This document shows positions 41,288-53,354 of a DNA stretch of 64,000 nt, piece after piece; the first letter of the stretch is position 1, and each line of letters starts with the position of its first letter. The stretch is from the NCBI GenBank assembly GCA_037783415.1, contig JAZGTN010000121.1:586066-650065 (forward strand), read 5' to 3'. The stretch is from Leptasterias polaris. Taxonomy: Eukaryota > Echinodermata > Asteroidea > Forcipulatida > Asteriidae. Made by a program: the position numbers and the translations under genes. The notes under the pieces are model-generated. The model made no database searches and had not been told where the DNA came from. It saw only the letters and a list, made by a program, of their open reading frames with translations.

Positions 41288-41955
41288 GCCACTGCTGTGA
41301 TAATATTGCATCAGACCTGGGATGTTTTATCTCCTGGCTTGGAAAATGTTTCAGAGAATGCAAACCACTTGCATATTCAGAACATGTTTTTATGTGGTAC
41401 AACCGTTGATCGACACCTCAACGACCCTGCCGCCCATCGTGATGGTGAGAAAAGGTCTGTCACTAGTGAAGGTGTGGAATTAGCCAAGGTTTGGTTGGCA
41501 CTTCCAAGATTTGGTGTCGTACTCCCAATACTTGGTGTCGTACTACCATGATTTGGTGTCGTACTACCAAGATTTGGTGTCATACTACCAATATTTGGTG
41601 TCGTACAACCATGGTTTGGTTTCGTACTACGATGATTTTGTGTCATATTACCAGGATTTGGTGCCAGCTTTGGTGCCACCAAGATTTGGGGCCATTGTTG
41701 CTGGTGTGCCACCTTGCTATTGATTCAACACTCATTTCTTTGTCGGACAGGCTCTGCCTGAAAGAAGGTTAAGCCATGCCCCCAGGAAAACAAGCATCTG
41801 TAAGGGGAGAGGATGCAACTTCCCAGAATTAATGATTAAGCCAAACTGGGTAATACAAGTGGCCGCATTTCTTCGACCGTTGAGGCTAATTCCTCATGAG
41901 ACTGCCCCCAACTTGAGGTACACGAACACTATGTCCCCTGCGCTGTGAACTCGTA
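41288..41955 (-). mobile_element. Second DIRS copy, right part
   Basis: Continues the copy cut by Gypsy: TGTATGCCAC before the insertion and GCCACTGCTGTGATAATATT after it together match 30,760-30,790 of the first copy. 41,815-41,950 aligns with 31,265-31,400, including GAGGTACACGAACACTAT over the YLDD region. A 21-bp tandem array (41,503-41,690) has expanded inside it. Confidence 0.72.
41503..41690 (+). repeat. 21-bp tandem array
   Basis: About eight copies of a unit like TTTGGTGTCGTACTACCAAGA. The period is a multiple of three, so it gives heptapeptide repeats in several frames (minus strand STTPNHG, STTPNIG), but it sits in dead DIRS sequence and is probably not translated. Confidence 0.88.
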
Positions 41956-42099
41956 CATCGTTTTGTTGTACAGGAAACACAGGAACCTTTGGTGTTTCGG
42001 ACCAAGTTGTTTCGGACAGAAAGGAAAGTGTTGTTGACAATATACTGAAGAGATTGCAGGACAGAACAAGCTTGTGCTCAGGGGGACAAGTAATAAACA

Positions 42100-43264
42100 T
42101 AGTCCTGGTCAGCTGCCTAATCATTCAGTTATCGAAAACCAAGGATCCGTCTAGACAACCCTTATGAATCGCAAAGATGGCTGACTGGTCTATCTTTACC
42201 GTAGCCTTCTAGAGGATGCTGTCAAAAGGTATAACAGGGAGTCTCCTACCTCCCCAACAGAAATAATAGGGAATATGAAGATTGCTTTCTACACAATCTT
42301 AAGAAGTGTGTAATCAGCTGTTATATACCTTCCTGGTTGAGGCCAATTGAAAGTGGGCTGTGATCATCGCAGCTCATTGCCAAAGGCCTGCTGAGTGGAG
42401 AGATCTCATGGCAGCGCCCATAATGTCAGGTGAAGCTCCCCCAGTGCCGGTTGAAATAGACCGGAAACGAGTTGATACAGACTATCTGCCCTCTGCGGGA
42501 GGATCACTGGACAGTGAACCAGGAGTCTGACAAGCCTCAGAAACCACGACTGGTGGGGCCAGAATAGAGCTATGAGTCCTGCTCAATCTTGGCTAACACC
42601 CAAGTTGTGAGGGAGAAAGGCAGAATTGAATTCACTAGCCCTACTCCACCGACATTGTCCGTTTATCTGGCAAGTGTTGGGGTCTGGGCAGAAGACTGGT
42701 AATTGTTTGTTTGCTTGTGAGGCAAACAAAAAGTCCACGTGGGGACAGTCCATCAGAAAGAACAGTGATCGAGCAATCCAAGGGAGCAGAGACCACTCTG
42801 TTTAGACGATCCAGCCTCTGGAGAGAGCGTCAGCTGTTTCGTTCTCCTCTCCTGGGAGTTGGACTGCTGAAAGTTATATCCCCCATTGCGTTAACCAGTG
42901 GATAAAATCTCACGTCAGTGCACTTATCGGCCTGACCCTGGTGATTGATGTATGCCACAACTGTGGCATTGTTGCATCACACCATGAGTGTCAGTCCCAA
43001 GAAATGTTTAAGTGCGTTGGAGACCGCCAACGTTTCCAGGGCATTTAAATGAAACGAGCAGTGCTCACGACCCCTCAGACCTGCCACTTGACACAGATGC
43101 ACGGTCGCTCCACCAGAGAGTGACGCATTGATTGTGATGCATCGGTTGTGGTTGGGGTGCTCGAGAATTCAGGTGCATAACCACATCAGATTGCCTTGAG
43201 CAGTCATCAGTTAGAAGTGACCTGAGCCCATTGCCCTGGTGGCGTTTGCCAAGGAGTGAACGAC
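42100..43264 (-). mobile_element. Third DIRS relic, left part (interrupted by a hAT-like element)
   Basis: 42,340-42,480 aligns with 30,130-30,240 (AAAGGCCTGCTGAGTGGAGAG, GTCAGGTGAAGCTCC). 42,945-43,150 aligns with 30,755-30,970 (TTGATGTATGCCACAACTGTG, GATTGTGATGCATCGGTTGTG, GGTTGGGGTG). It therefore starts again at recombinase-proximal sequence after copy 2 ended in RT, so it is a separate insertion. No intact frame remains. Confidence 0.7.
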
Positions 43265-43272
43265 CTCATGAT

Positions 43273-44187
43273 CAGTGTTGTATGACTCGAGTCCAGGACT
43301 CGGACTCGAGTCCGTCTCGAGTCACAATTTCGGTGACTCGGACTTGACTCGAGTCACGTCTGCAAAAGACTCGGACTCGGACTCGGACTCGACTATCATG
43401 ACTCGGACTTGTCCCCGAGGACTCGTGACCCGAGTCACGTATTTTTTACAAACAATATTTTTTTAAATATTAAAAACAATTCCGACGATCCGATCGTCAT
43501 TCTCGGAGTGCACATGTCATAGAGTTAACGTCTAGCACAATAAATAAGTACTGTCGTATGGTGTTGCAAGTATCGTGATTATTGTGTAGATGGCCATCTA
43601 AGTACAGCGCGTGTATGTTCGATTCGTATGTTCAGTACGCATATTAACACTGGGATGCACGACACCAGCAGTATTATGCTGGTATTCTGTCAACGTTAAC
43701 ATCATAGCCACTGCTTGTGCTTGATGCCAGGGAAATGGCATGTCTGGTACCTGTAAAACACAGCCTGCATATTGCACTGTGATGGCTGTGTGTTGTTTGC
43801 ACCAGTTTCTACACATGGTCGACACACAAACACGACCACAAGTTTGGTCACGTCACTAGTAAAAAGTAGAAAAACATTTTTTTAATCATGGCATCTGCCG
43901 TTCCGCCCCGTATTGTTTTATTTTGGTTATACCAACTTTAACAAAAAACTTTAACAGAACTTTGTTTAAAATAAATGTGTTTTATTTTGTCATTTCCAAT
44001 TCTTATTTTACGACATTTGGTTTGCAATCAATATTTAAACAAGTGACTCGTGACTCGGACTCGGACTCGGACCAAGTGACTCGTGACTCGGACTCGGACT
44101 CGGACCAAGTGACTCGGACTCGGACTCGACCCAAGTGACTTGAGACTCGGACTCGGACTCGACACAGGTGACTCGACTACAACACTG
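43273..44187. mobile_element. hAT-like non-autonomous element, copy 1 (915 bp)
   Basis: Starts CAGTGTTGTATGACTCGAG; the inverted end starts CAGTGTTGTAGTCGAGTC. Flanked by the perfect 8-bp duplication CTCATGAT (43,265-43,272 and 44,188-44,195), the hAT length. Both subterminal regions are arrays of the hexamer GACTCG and variants; the middle 550 bases are AT-rich and conserved among copies. No transposase frame. Inserted into the third DIRS relic, so younger than it. Confidence 0.9.
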
Positions 44188-44195
44188 CTCATGAT

Positions 44196-45180
44196 CCACT
44201 CCAGCTTGATGTCAAGCAGCAGCATCAACGACTTTTCTTAGCCTTCGTTTTTGGTGTATTGCCCCAGGTTGACGGGATGACCGAGCAATGGGTGAAACCC
44301 CAAGGTCGAGGCAGGGCCTATAGAGCGTGCGAGTCTGGAGGAATTCCGGGCAGACTGCTCTACACCATCTAAACTCTGACCTGATGACAGCAACCTTAAT
44401 GCCAAAGTGTAGGCGGGTGCTGCACGGTCAAGTATGTTGTACAGTAGGCTTTCCCTGACCATCGTGGTTTCCACCATAGAGGGCCTGGGTGCACTGAGCC
44501 ATGAAGGGAGAGTTCCTTTGAATGAAGTTATCCTGTGGACTGGCCTGGGGCAAGCATGGTGAGCTCCATTTATACCAGAGTCACTCATGGCAGATCGCTC
44601 TCTCTGGAGTATGACCCCAGCACAGGATGTTTTTCTTTTCCTTGCTAGCCCTTTTGTTGGGAGGTCCCATGTACACAGACCGGGGCAAGGAAATTTGGGA
44701 GTGTCCCCTACCCGGCCAACGGAACCATTAGCCCCTGCAGCCGACGGTGGCTGTGGTTGCTGGGCGGAGGCCTGCTGATGAGGTGACTGACCGTCACCGG
44801 TGCAGACCCCTATACGGGCTCCATTTGTCCCGGAGAAATTGAGGTATCTCGAGTTACGACAAAACTGGTCCTCCCCAACTTACAAGGCGTACTCATTCTT
44901 CATCTTCTTTATACTTTCAAGAATAACCAAAGTCAACTCTACTTATTCTTCACTTTATATCTTATTCAAACCTTAGAAATTCTCAAAGCAACCAGGTACT
45001 AACGTCAACAATCCAAGGAACTTGAATATGATGACATTACCCGTCTTGCGGCGAAGAGAAATAGAGGACATTAGATTGGTGCGTATGTCACCGGGCGTTG
45101 TGGGTAGGACAGCAGAGGGTGATACTGTGGCTGTGTGTGTATAAGTAAACTTCATAGCATAGGAATTTATGCAAATGTAG
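44196..45180 (-). mobile_element. Third DIRS relic, right part with terminus
   Basis: Continues after the hAT-like insertion. TTGTGGGTAGGACAGCAGAGG, then GTGTGTGTATAAGTAAACTTC at 45,098-45,155 corresponds to TTCGTGGCTGGGACAAGAGAG at the first copy's high-coordinate terminal repeat. The part between is diverged gag-like sequence with no intact frame; a lysine/serine-coding CTTTTCCTTGCTAGCCCTTT resembles the basic run of the first copy. Confidence 0.58.
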
Positions 45181-45930
45181 TATTTGCTCTATAGGTATAG
45201 TAGAGTGATGTAGAATCGTGCTCATACACAGAGTTACATTTTCTATTGCAAAAAAATCTTCCATGTGAACTTTCTACCTTTTTGCAATAAAAACAGTAGG
45301 ACCATTGGTACAAACATAAACTTTCTTTTCACATAAACAAGCAAGCAACTGCAGTTTGTCAAACAAACATTATTATTCGGCATAGCAATACTTTGTTTTT
45401 CAAATTTCAATGGCACAGCTGAGAAATAAAAAACATGACAATTAGCTGATCAGTTAAAAAGTTGGAAAATGTCTGCATAAAAAGATGGCAATAAAAAGTT
45501 CAACTCACCGGTGAAGAGATGTGGTCATCATCCATGGCAATAATGCTGACTAACAGGAGGACATCTCATTTCTCTATGAGTTCAACTGGCTTACTGATCG
45601 ACTCCACGTGAGTAAGAGGTGACCAGGGTAGATGTTGGATCTCCACTCCATTCACATGGCCCACATTGTGCTGCAGCGTGGAAAAGGTCACATGTAACAA
45701 AGTCAATGAATAGTCAGGTTCATGGTTGAGGTATTTGGACACAGTCCCGGCAAAAAGAGCCATACACACATGAACCCCCCCCCCCCCCCAGTGTTTTAAC
45801 TATACAGGGAATTTGTAAGTAAAATTTTGATTAAGCTCTTTGAAATGAATTAAACAAACTTGTTTTCCTGAGAATACAATTCTAGAGCTGTATGACTCGG
45901 GATTCAAGACACATTTTCAATGACTCTGGC
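45181..45930. other. Mostly non-coding; one weak minus-strand exon candidate
   Basis: On the minus strand, GCCATGGATGATGACC (near 45,535) has a good start context and reads MDDDHISSP to a GTGAGT donor at about 45,508. A 68-codon minus-strand frame lies just upstream (45,769-45,566). There is no homology for either. A C run of about 16 lies at 45,775-45,790. Confidence 0.25.
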
Positions 45931-45931
45931 T

Positions 45932-46857
45932 CAGTGTTGTATGACTCGAGTCCAGGACTCGGACTCGAGTCACAATTTCGGTGACTCGGACTTGACTCGA
46001 GTCACGTCTGCAAAAGACTCGGACTCGGACTCGGACTCGACTATCATGACTCGGACTTGTCCCTGAGGACTCGTGACTCGAGTCACGTATTTTTACAAAC
46101 AATACCTTTTTTAAATATTAAAAACAATTCCGATGATCCGATCGTCATTCCCGGAGTGCACATGGAGTTAACGTCTAGCACAATAAATAAGTACACTGTC
46201 GTATGGTGTTGCAAGTAATAGTGTTCGTGATTATTGTGTAGATGGCCATCTACGTACAGCGCGTGTATGTTCGATTCGTACGTTCAATACGCATAATAAC
46301 ACTGGGATGCACGACACCAGTATTATGCTGGTATTCTGTAAACGTTAATACCATAGCCACTGCTTGTGCTTGATACATATTACCAGGGAAATGGCATGTC
46401 TGGTACCTGTAAAACACAACCTGCATATTGCACTGTGATGGCTGTGTGTTGTTTGCACCAGTTTCTACACATGGTCGACACACACACACACGACGTCAAG
46501 TTTGGTCACGTCACTAGTAAAAAGTAGTACAACATTTTTTCAATCATGGCATCTGCCGTTCCGCCCCGTATTGTTTCTTTTGGTTATACCAACTTTAACA
46601 AAAACTTTAACAGAAATTTGTTTGAAATAAATGTGTTTTATTTTGTCATTTCCAATTCTTATTTTACGACATTTGGTTTGCAATCAATATTTAAACAAGT
46701 GACTCGTGACTCGGACTCGGACCTCGGACTCGGACCAAGTGACTCGTGACTCAGACTCGGACTCGGACTAAGTGACTCGGGACTCGGACTCGGACTCGAC
46801 CCAAGTGACTTGAGACTCGGACTCGGACTCGACACAGGTGAGTCGACTACAACACTG
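45932..46857. mobile_element. hAT-like non-autonomous element, copy 2 (926 bp)
   Basis: The same family and orientation as copy 1. Perfect 8-bp duplication CTCTGGCT (45,924-45,931 and 46,858-46,865). The target itself lies in an older GACTC-rich sequence (45,885-45,931 continuing at 46,866-47,130), apparently a decayed relative. Confidence 0.9.
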
Positions 46858-47312
46858 CTCTGGCTAGAGTCAAATTTTCAATGACTTCAGATTACAATAG
46901 AGTTGTGACTCGGACCAGAATCACACTATCAGTGACTTGGACTCAGGTCACATGTTAGATTCCTCCAGAGTTGTATGACTCAGACTTGAGTTACATTTTT
47001 GTATGTCTCTCAACCGAGTCACAATTCGATGACTTGAACTTGGAATCAACCCAAGTAACATGAGTCTCAAAGTTGAATGTGAGGACTAGGACCTGGACAT
47101 GAGTAATGAGGATTTGAATACAACACTGGTTTTTTTTTTTTCAAGGTGGGAACTCATCAAGGTGGGAACTAATTGTATAGCCCAGCGTTCCCCACAAGCT
47201 TAATGTAATACCTTTAAATTGTTGTCTTCAAATTAAAAATAGTTACTGGAAATTGTAAAACATTTACAACTTGAAGGGCAGTTATTACTGTCCGTTTTGT
47301 TTTCGGACTTAC

Positions 47313-47398
47313 CCGATTGCCACATTCTTGTCTGTGTTTCTCTGCAGATGTTTCAACACACACACCGTGCCATAAACTGATCACTTCAGCTACCTCTT
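47313..47398 (-). other. Exon-like module, minus strand, copy 1
   Basis: 86 bases between TTTCTTTTACAG and GTAAGT, both near-consensus. One frame is open: EVAEVISLWHGVCVETSAEK then HRQECGNR. The paralogue at 48,349-48,430 keeps the borders but not the frame. Product unknown. If expressed it would belong to a minus-strand gene shared with the 33.7-35.3 kb modules. Confidence 0.42.
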
Positions 47399-48348
47399 CT
47401 GTAAAAGAAACCCATTGCTTTAAAAATAAAATTTGAGTGAAGAGAGTTGGCAAGCTAACAAACCCTTGTGATGTACTCATTTTCCAATAAAGTCTTTATG
47501 AAAGTGTAAAAAAATACAAGTCTGTATTAAACTCACGTTACAATGGTTTAAAATGAAAAGGTCTTGGAAATCCTTCCAGAGCAAACTTTGTTAACATCTA
47601 AAATTGTCCAATGATGTCACATTTAAATAATGAGTCTGTAAATTTTGATACTGATTTTTAATTTTACTATATTCCTGATTTTCCATGATAATCAATCAAA
47701 ACAGTATCAAATTCAACCTGTTTACAAACAACTTTGAAATTAATTAATCAAACTATTTGTTCCTCTGGAAGAAAGTAATTTCAAGTCAAGGTAGCCTTCT
47801 TTCCAGAGATGTATGACTCAGACTCAAGTCACCTTTTCAATGACTTAGACCCGATTAAATTTGTTGATGACTCAAGAATACGATTTCAGAGATGAATCAG
47901 ACCCAAGTCACACTATCAATGACTTGAACTCAGGTCACATGTTAGATGACTCCATAGTTGTACAACTCAGACTTGAGTCACAATATTAATGACTAAGACT
48001 CGAGTCACATTCTCGATGACTTGAATTCAGACTCAACCCAAGTGACTTGGGACTCAAACTTGAATGTAAGGACTGGGACCTGGACTCGAGGAATGAAAAC
48101 TGCCTTTCTTTTTTTCAAGGTGGGAACTCATCGGTTCCACAGTGTTCCCCACAAGCTTTAAAATGCAATACTTTTAAGTTGTTGAATTCATATTTTAAAA
48201 TGGTTTACGTCTGCTTCATGCCCGACTCTTATTTTTCATATTTACCAAACCAGAATAAGCAAACAATTTTCAAAAATTACTGGAAATTGTAAACAATGTA
48301 CAATTTGGAGGGCAGCATCATCACTGTCTGTTTTTTTTTTTAACTTAC

Positions 48349-48430
48349 CAATTGTCACACTCTTGTCTGTATTTCTCTGCATATATTTCACACACAACAT
48401 ATCATGTACTGACTGCTCTAGCTTTCTTTT
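48349..48430 (-). pseudogene. Exon-like module, minus strand, copy 2 (decayed)
   Basis: 82 bases between TTTAACAG and GTAAGT, four bases shorter than copy 1. In the matching frame it reads KKARAVST and stops. It retains AGAGAAATACAGACAAGAGTG, the counterpart of the EKHRQE-coding segment. Confidence 0.38.
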
Positions 48431-49126
48431 CTGTTAAAGAAAACATTGCATTTAAAATAAAATCAGAGTAAAGGAGTTGGCAAGCTAACAACCCCTTGTG
48501 ATATACCCATTTAACGATAAAGTCTTTACATCAGTGGGGAAAATAATACAAGTCTGTAGCCTTGCGTTAGAGCGATTTCAAAAGCCAAGATATTTTAAAC
48601 CTTTCCAGTGCTAACTTTTTTTATAATCAGAAACATCCAACTGTACTGGGATTTTTTTTTAGTCCATTCCTGAATTTCCATTACAATCAATCAAAACAGT
48701 GTTGAATTCAACCTTTTCACAAACAACAAATTCCTGTGAGAGATTTAACAGACTGTTGACATCTTATGACGTTATAATTCAAATTTCAGTCAGTAAGAGT
48801 ACCAATAACATGGCAACTTGCACCATTTTAAAGAGGGTGGGGTCATGGTTTGGTAATGACCCCTAAGAGAAGTTGTGTAATTTTTTATCCAAAAGCCTAC
48901 TTGTTATAAAAATGGTAATGGTAGTAAGCATCTTGCAATATTATTTCCTCTGAAATGCCCGTTGAGTAGAAATCAAAAGTATGTCCAAAAAATATGAATC
49001 TCCAAGGATTGCCTGCATGTGACTTTTGAAAATGTCTGTGGTGTCCATTTAAATACTGTTGTCAATACGGCCAGAGTTACAGTTGATGACCGCTGTACCT
49101 TCGCTGAGTGTGGATGGATTCAATAT

Positions 49127-49611
49127 TCTCATCAAATGAAATCAAAGTGCACATTTAAGAAAGAACTTCAATGATAAAAGGAAAACAATACACATATCAA
49201 GACATTAGCTGTATCATTTTGAAAAAGGAGACAAACGTTAGGCTATACTACAATTCAAGAACTACATAGTTCCGAAAAAGCTTATTACACAGAATACAAA
49301 CAATATACTTCCTCTTCTATGATTACAAAACTGAAATAGTTAACATGTAGTAGATGTTGGGACACAAGCAATATTACTGTACAATTAAACTTGAAATACA
49401 TGAAACATGATTAAGAATGGAGATAAAAACAGACCAAACAAGTGGTGCAGGATTGCTTCAAACAATTCATCCTATAAACAGACCTGTAGACCCATGAAAA
49501 CAAAAAGAATTACAAGTTTATCCTGAAACATACATGCAAGCATAAAACATGTTTAGTTCTCTTTATTTGTTACATCACAAAAATGAGTACAAAGTTCGGA
49601 TTTAACAAAGA
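49127..49611 (+). repeat. Direct duplication, copy A (about 480 bp)
   Basis: Nearly identical to 51,231-51,707; visible differences are GTTAGGCTATACTAC against GTTATACTAC, a 3-base indel after ACAT, and a few substitutions (GTGCAGG against GTGCACG, GAATTACAAG against GAATGACAAG). Non-coding. Confidence 0.92.
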
Positions 49612-51230
49612 TAATACATGTACCGTGAGAGTTTTGTGCTGTTTTCACAATAAGTAGGTACCGTATTCAACTAAATCTTTCACATGTGACTTTTATTGTA
49701 TCTTTTTAAATAAATTTGCCTTTAGATCAGCATTATGTTGACAACAACTGAACAATGACCCTACCTTAAACGTGAGGTTAGACAATTGTTTTCCATTTTC
49801 TTAAGGATCTTGAATCTGAATCCGATCTCTAAGCCCCTCATAGAGTGCTCAGCCTCCCATAAGCAGAGCATCTAATAATAATGATAATAATAGTTCAATC
49901 TAGCGCAAAACATAACTGGAAGAAATATCGATGCGCTTTACAAAACTGAACAATTTCAAAGAACGAGAGAATGCAAGTGTGAGGTACATGTACTTACCTT
50001 GGAGCTTGTAAAACTAAGATGACTGAAATGAAAATAGCACTGGATTGCTCAGTTACCTTTTACTTGCAGGAGTTAAAGCATAGTGTAGAGTTCAATGCAT
50101 CCCCCTGGTGGCTCCCTACAAAGTGAAAGTCAATACAAGTTTAATAAATACACATGGCTGAACAAAAAACAGTCATTTTCATTTCATTCAGAAGATGGTT
50201 ACGAACATGAATTCTAAAAAGCCAGACTCTTTTGCCTTTCTTCTTATGCCATGCTCTGAAAGAGTATCAAATACATTAACATTTTAAAGTATTATAACAT
50301 GAGGTTAGAGACTTGTAACTCTTTTCCATTTTTCATAAAGTACGATCTAGCTGTTGAATGGGTAACAGATAATTTCAACTTTTCTGTGAAGAATTTTTGC
50401 AGTGATTGAAGATAAAAAGAGATAAATTACATGGCGTTGTGCCGAACATCACCTGAAATCATGTTTACAGCTGAGGTAAGCTAATGCATTCACGTCGAAC
50501 AGCACCGCTAAAGTCTTAAATGTCGCTGCTAAGTAATAGTTAGCAGTGGATCGTTCACTGTACTTTCAGACTTAGCAGCTGCATTTAAGCTAGCGGCAAC
50601 GTAAGCAGAGTATTGTGTGAACAAACCTTTTTGAGTACTTCAGTCAGTCCTGAGTGCTTTAGTCAGTCCTGAGCCAGGCGCAGATTGATTTAGGTGTGGG
50701 CGCAACAGGTGCGCCCCCTTTCGTTAATTTTGTCGACTGCAAAAAAAAAGAGATAAACAAAGCAATTTCTAAGTTAAAGATAGGTAGAAATAATGTGTAA
50801 ACACTTCTGATATGTCCTCAACTGCATCATGAACCATCTGATGTTTAAACATTTTCCAGTGGCCCTAAATAAATAAACTCCTTCTCAAAATATATTCAAC
50901 AACAGTTGAGCATCGTGTGCAACTTGAATTCTCACCACACAGAGCCCAAGAACAGGAATTTTCTGACATATTTTCAAAAAATTTAAATAGTATAGTCACT
51001 CTGTCTTAATGCCTTGTAAGGCCTGTCGACTCTATGCAGTTTAGGGTAACTGCAAGTATCGCATCAAAATACTTGCATTTTGACAGCAGAAGCGCTTACA
51101 AGTAGTCACTTTTGGGAGCCAATTAGCGCTGATTTTCAGTACATCTGTACTAGGGGTTAGTGACGAGAGGTATTGACAAGGTGCGCTGCCCATGGTAGCG
51201 ATTCTGGGTGATCACATCTTTACTAGTAAA
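49612..51230. other. Non-coding stretch with one fold-back
   Basis: No exon. 50,506-50,534 and 50,570-50,595 are imperfect inverted repeats (CGCTAAAGTCTTAAATG against CATTTAAGCTAGCG; CTGCTAAGT against ACTTAGCAG). Confidence 0.5.
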
Positions 51231-51707
51231 TCTCATCAAATGAAATCAAAGTGCACATTTAAGAAAGAACTTCAATGATAAAAGGAAAACAATACACATA
51301 TCAAGACATTAGCTGTATCATTTTGAAAAAGGAGACAAACGTTATACTACAATTCAAGAACTACATAGTTCCGAAAAAGCTTATTACACAGAATACAAAC
51401 AATATACTTCCTCTTCTATGATTACAAAACTGAAATAGTTAACATGTAGTAGATGTTGGGACACAAGCAATATTACTGTACAATTAAACTTGAAATACAT
51501 GAAACATTAAGAATGGAGATAAAAACAGACCAAACAAGTGGTGCACGATTGCTTCAAACAATTCATCCTATAAACAGACCTGTAGACCCATGAAAACAAA
51601 AAGAATGACAAGTTTATCCTGAAACATACATGCAAGCATAAAACATGTTTAGTTCTCTTTATTTGTTACATCACAAAAATGAGTACAAAGTTCGGATTTA
51701 ACAAAGA
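51231..51707 (+). repeat. Direct duplication, copy B
   Basis: Partner of 49,127-49,611, 2.1 kb away in the same orientation. High identity suggests a recent event or gene conversion. Confidence 0.92.
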
Positions 51708-52559
51708 AATACAAGGACAGCAATATTTCAAGACATTGCAACAATGGAATTAACTTGTATACCCGTCTTATTTTGAAAAGGGACACAAACATTGTTAAGT
51801 TCAAGAATGACACGGTTCAGAGACAGCTGGTTGCACATCATTTATTTGTCAAATCACACATTAATTCAGAAGTGAAAATTTACAACAATTCAAAGGACAA
51901 CAAAATAAAAGTAAAGCTGAAGGAAAATTACCTGTATCAGATTAATCAGTTAAGAATGGCATAGTTCAGAAATGGGGACCAATTTCAAAGAGCTGAGAAG
52001 CACAAAATGTAGCTAAGCACAACAAAAATATGCTTCCAGAATAAGGCTACCAGCCAAAATAAATACATGTACCATCTGTGACTGGTATCCCATTCATTTT
52101 TGTCAAGCAGAAAATTTAAAAAAAATATTTTCTGCTTAAGCAGCTCTTTCAAATTGGGCCCGGTTGGTTTAACCGGCATTGCACACAGTGGTGAACCTAT
52201 AGGCTGAAGGCACCCGAAGGATGGTGCCCTTTCATTCACTTTGTCATTGAAAATCTTAGCAAATTTCCTGCCCCCTAAAGGGCCATTCAGAATAATTGAA
52301 GTTTCAAGGCATTTCATAAACATGGTTTAACAAAACAAATGATTTTTTTTATTTGTTGCATCTTTGTTACTCACAAACTACAGTTGTGTCCAAATCAGCT
52401 ATGGCCATTGGCTGCAACGTCAGAATAGGACTTTTCAGCCACTGCCGAAGCCATCAAGTCAGACACGGCATAGTTCAAAGAAAATGATAACAATAATTGA
52501 TGACAAAAATATATATCCAAACCTAATCATCATCATTACCGATCAATTCCACCTTCACA

Positions 52560-53060
52560 TTTGCATTGCGTCTAATGATGGATGCACCACGTACACCCCC
52601 GTTCCATGTCACCAGTGTTTTGAGCTCATCTGCAGTCAAGTTGCTGCTAACCTCTATCAGGGTCTTGACCGTGGTTCTGGAAGGATGCCTCCAGTTCATC
52701 CTCTCCTGGGTTGGTTCCCAGATGATGACTTGGCTTCTCCGCACAGCTCTTGGTGTCGCAGACAGTCCCCGGTGAGTTGCAGCCACCCACCTACTATCTT
52801 GTTGGTTAACTTTAGGGAGTATGCCAGAGTTCTTATTTGTCACTTTCTGAATCCTGCCATGCAAGCCGATGATGAAGGCCATCCAGATTATTCAAACGCA
52901 TCCGCCATCGAAGGACTTGGCCATGGATTTAGTAAAGGTCCAAGTTTCACATCCATAAGGAAGGATTGTCTTGATTGCTGCTGTGAAGTTTCTCTTCTTA
53001 TGAGTCCAGGTTGGTTCCAGATATTCCTCTCAGACGGCTTCCCATGCAAGAACTCTACGT
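52560..53060 (-). pseudogene. LINE ORF2 C-terminal relic, copy 1
   Basis: The minus strand reads TAAIKTILPYGCETWTFTKS, the conserved Y-G-C-E-x-W-T block after RT in several non-LTR retrotransposons. After stops and shifts it continues with ILPKVNQQD, then RSQVIIWEPTQERMNWRHPS, RTTVKTLIEV and DELKTLVTWNGG, corresponding to the I-x-W-x-P...TyvxxLxxDtgl...eLxxxMxdRxxW tail. Several frameshifts and stops, 5' truncated. A second piece of the same family is at 56.35-56.6 kb. Confidence 0.72.
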
Positions 53061-53354
53061 ACTTTGATGACCTTTTCCGAGCCAACCATGAACAATGATG
53101 AATGGTCCGAGACTTGGAAGTCAGAAACTCTCTTGACCAACTTCAACACTGTCGAGTGTCTGGAGGTCAGCTGCATTGTAGACATTGAGGTCAAACCCCA
53201 CATTTTTTTGCATGAAACAAGACAGAATACATATGAACCATGTATACGTTTTTCATGGGAAATGAAAATTTTATTGGAAATAATGATGAAAGAGACATCT
53301 CAGACTCATAAAGATTATCCGGAAAAGATAATTTTGTCTCTTTTTAATAGATAG

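Larger units (their letters stand above)
46866..48560. repeat. Diverged tandem duplication with GACTC-rich segment and exon-like module
   Basis: 46,866-47,520 and 47,805-48,560 share, in order, a degenerate GACTC/AGTCAC region, TTTTCAAGGTGGGAACTCATC, GTTCCCCACAAGCTT, TACTGGAAATTGTAAA, the exon-like module, GGAGTTGGCAAGCTAACA and AATAAAGTCTTTA-like endings. The unit is roughly 0.93 kb. Confidence 0.78.

Noticed and set aside
41491..41772. ORF of 93 codons with heptad-like WCRTT repeats
   Set aside because: Translation of the 21-bp array inside decayed DIRS sequence.
43923..44138. ORFs with repeated VRVRV or DSDSD peptides in the hAT-like copies
   Set aside because: Translations of the GACTCG hexamer array. 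They run off the element end and change length between copies.
52364..53098. Plus-strand ORF of 244 codons
   Set aside because: Antisense to a minus-strand LINE tail with clear Y-G-C-E-x-W-T homology. Its own translation shows no domain.
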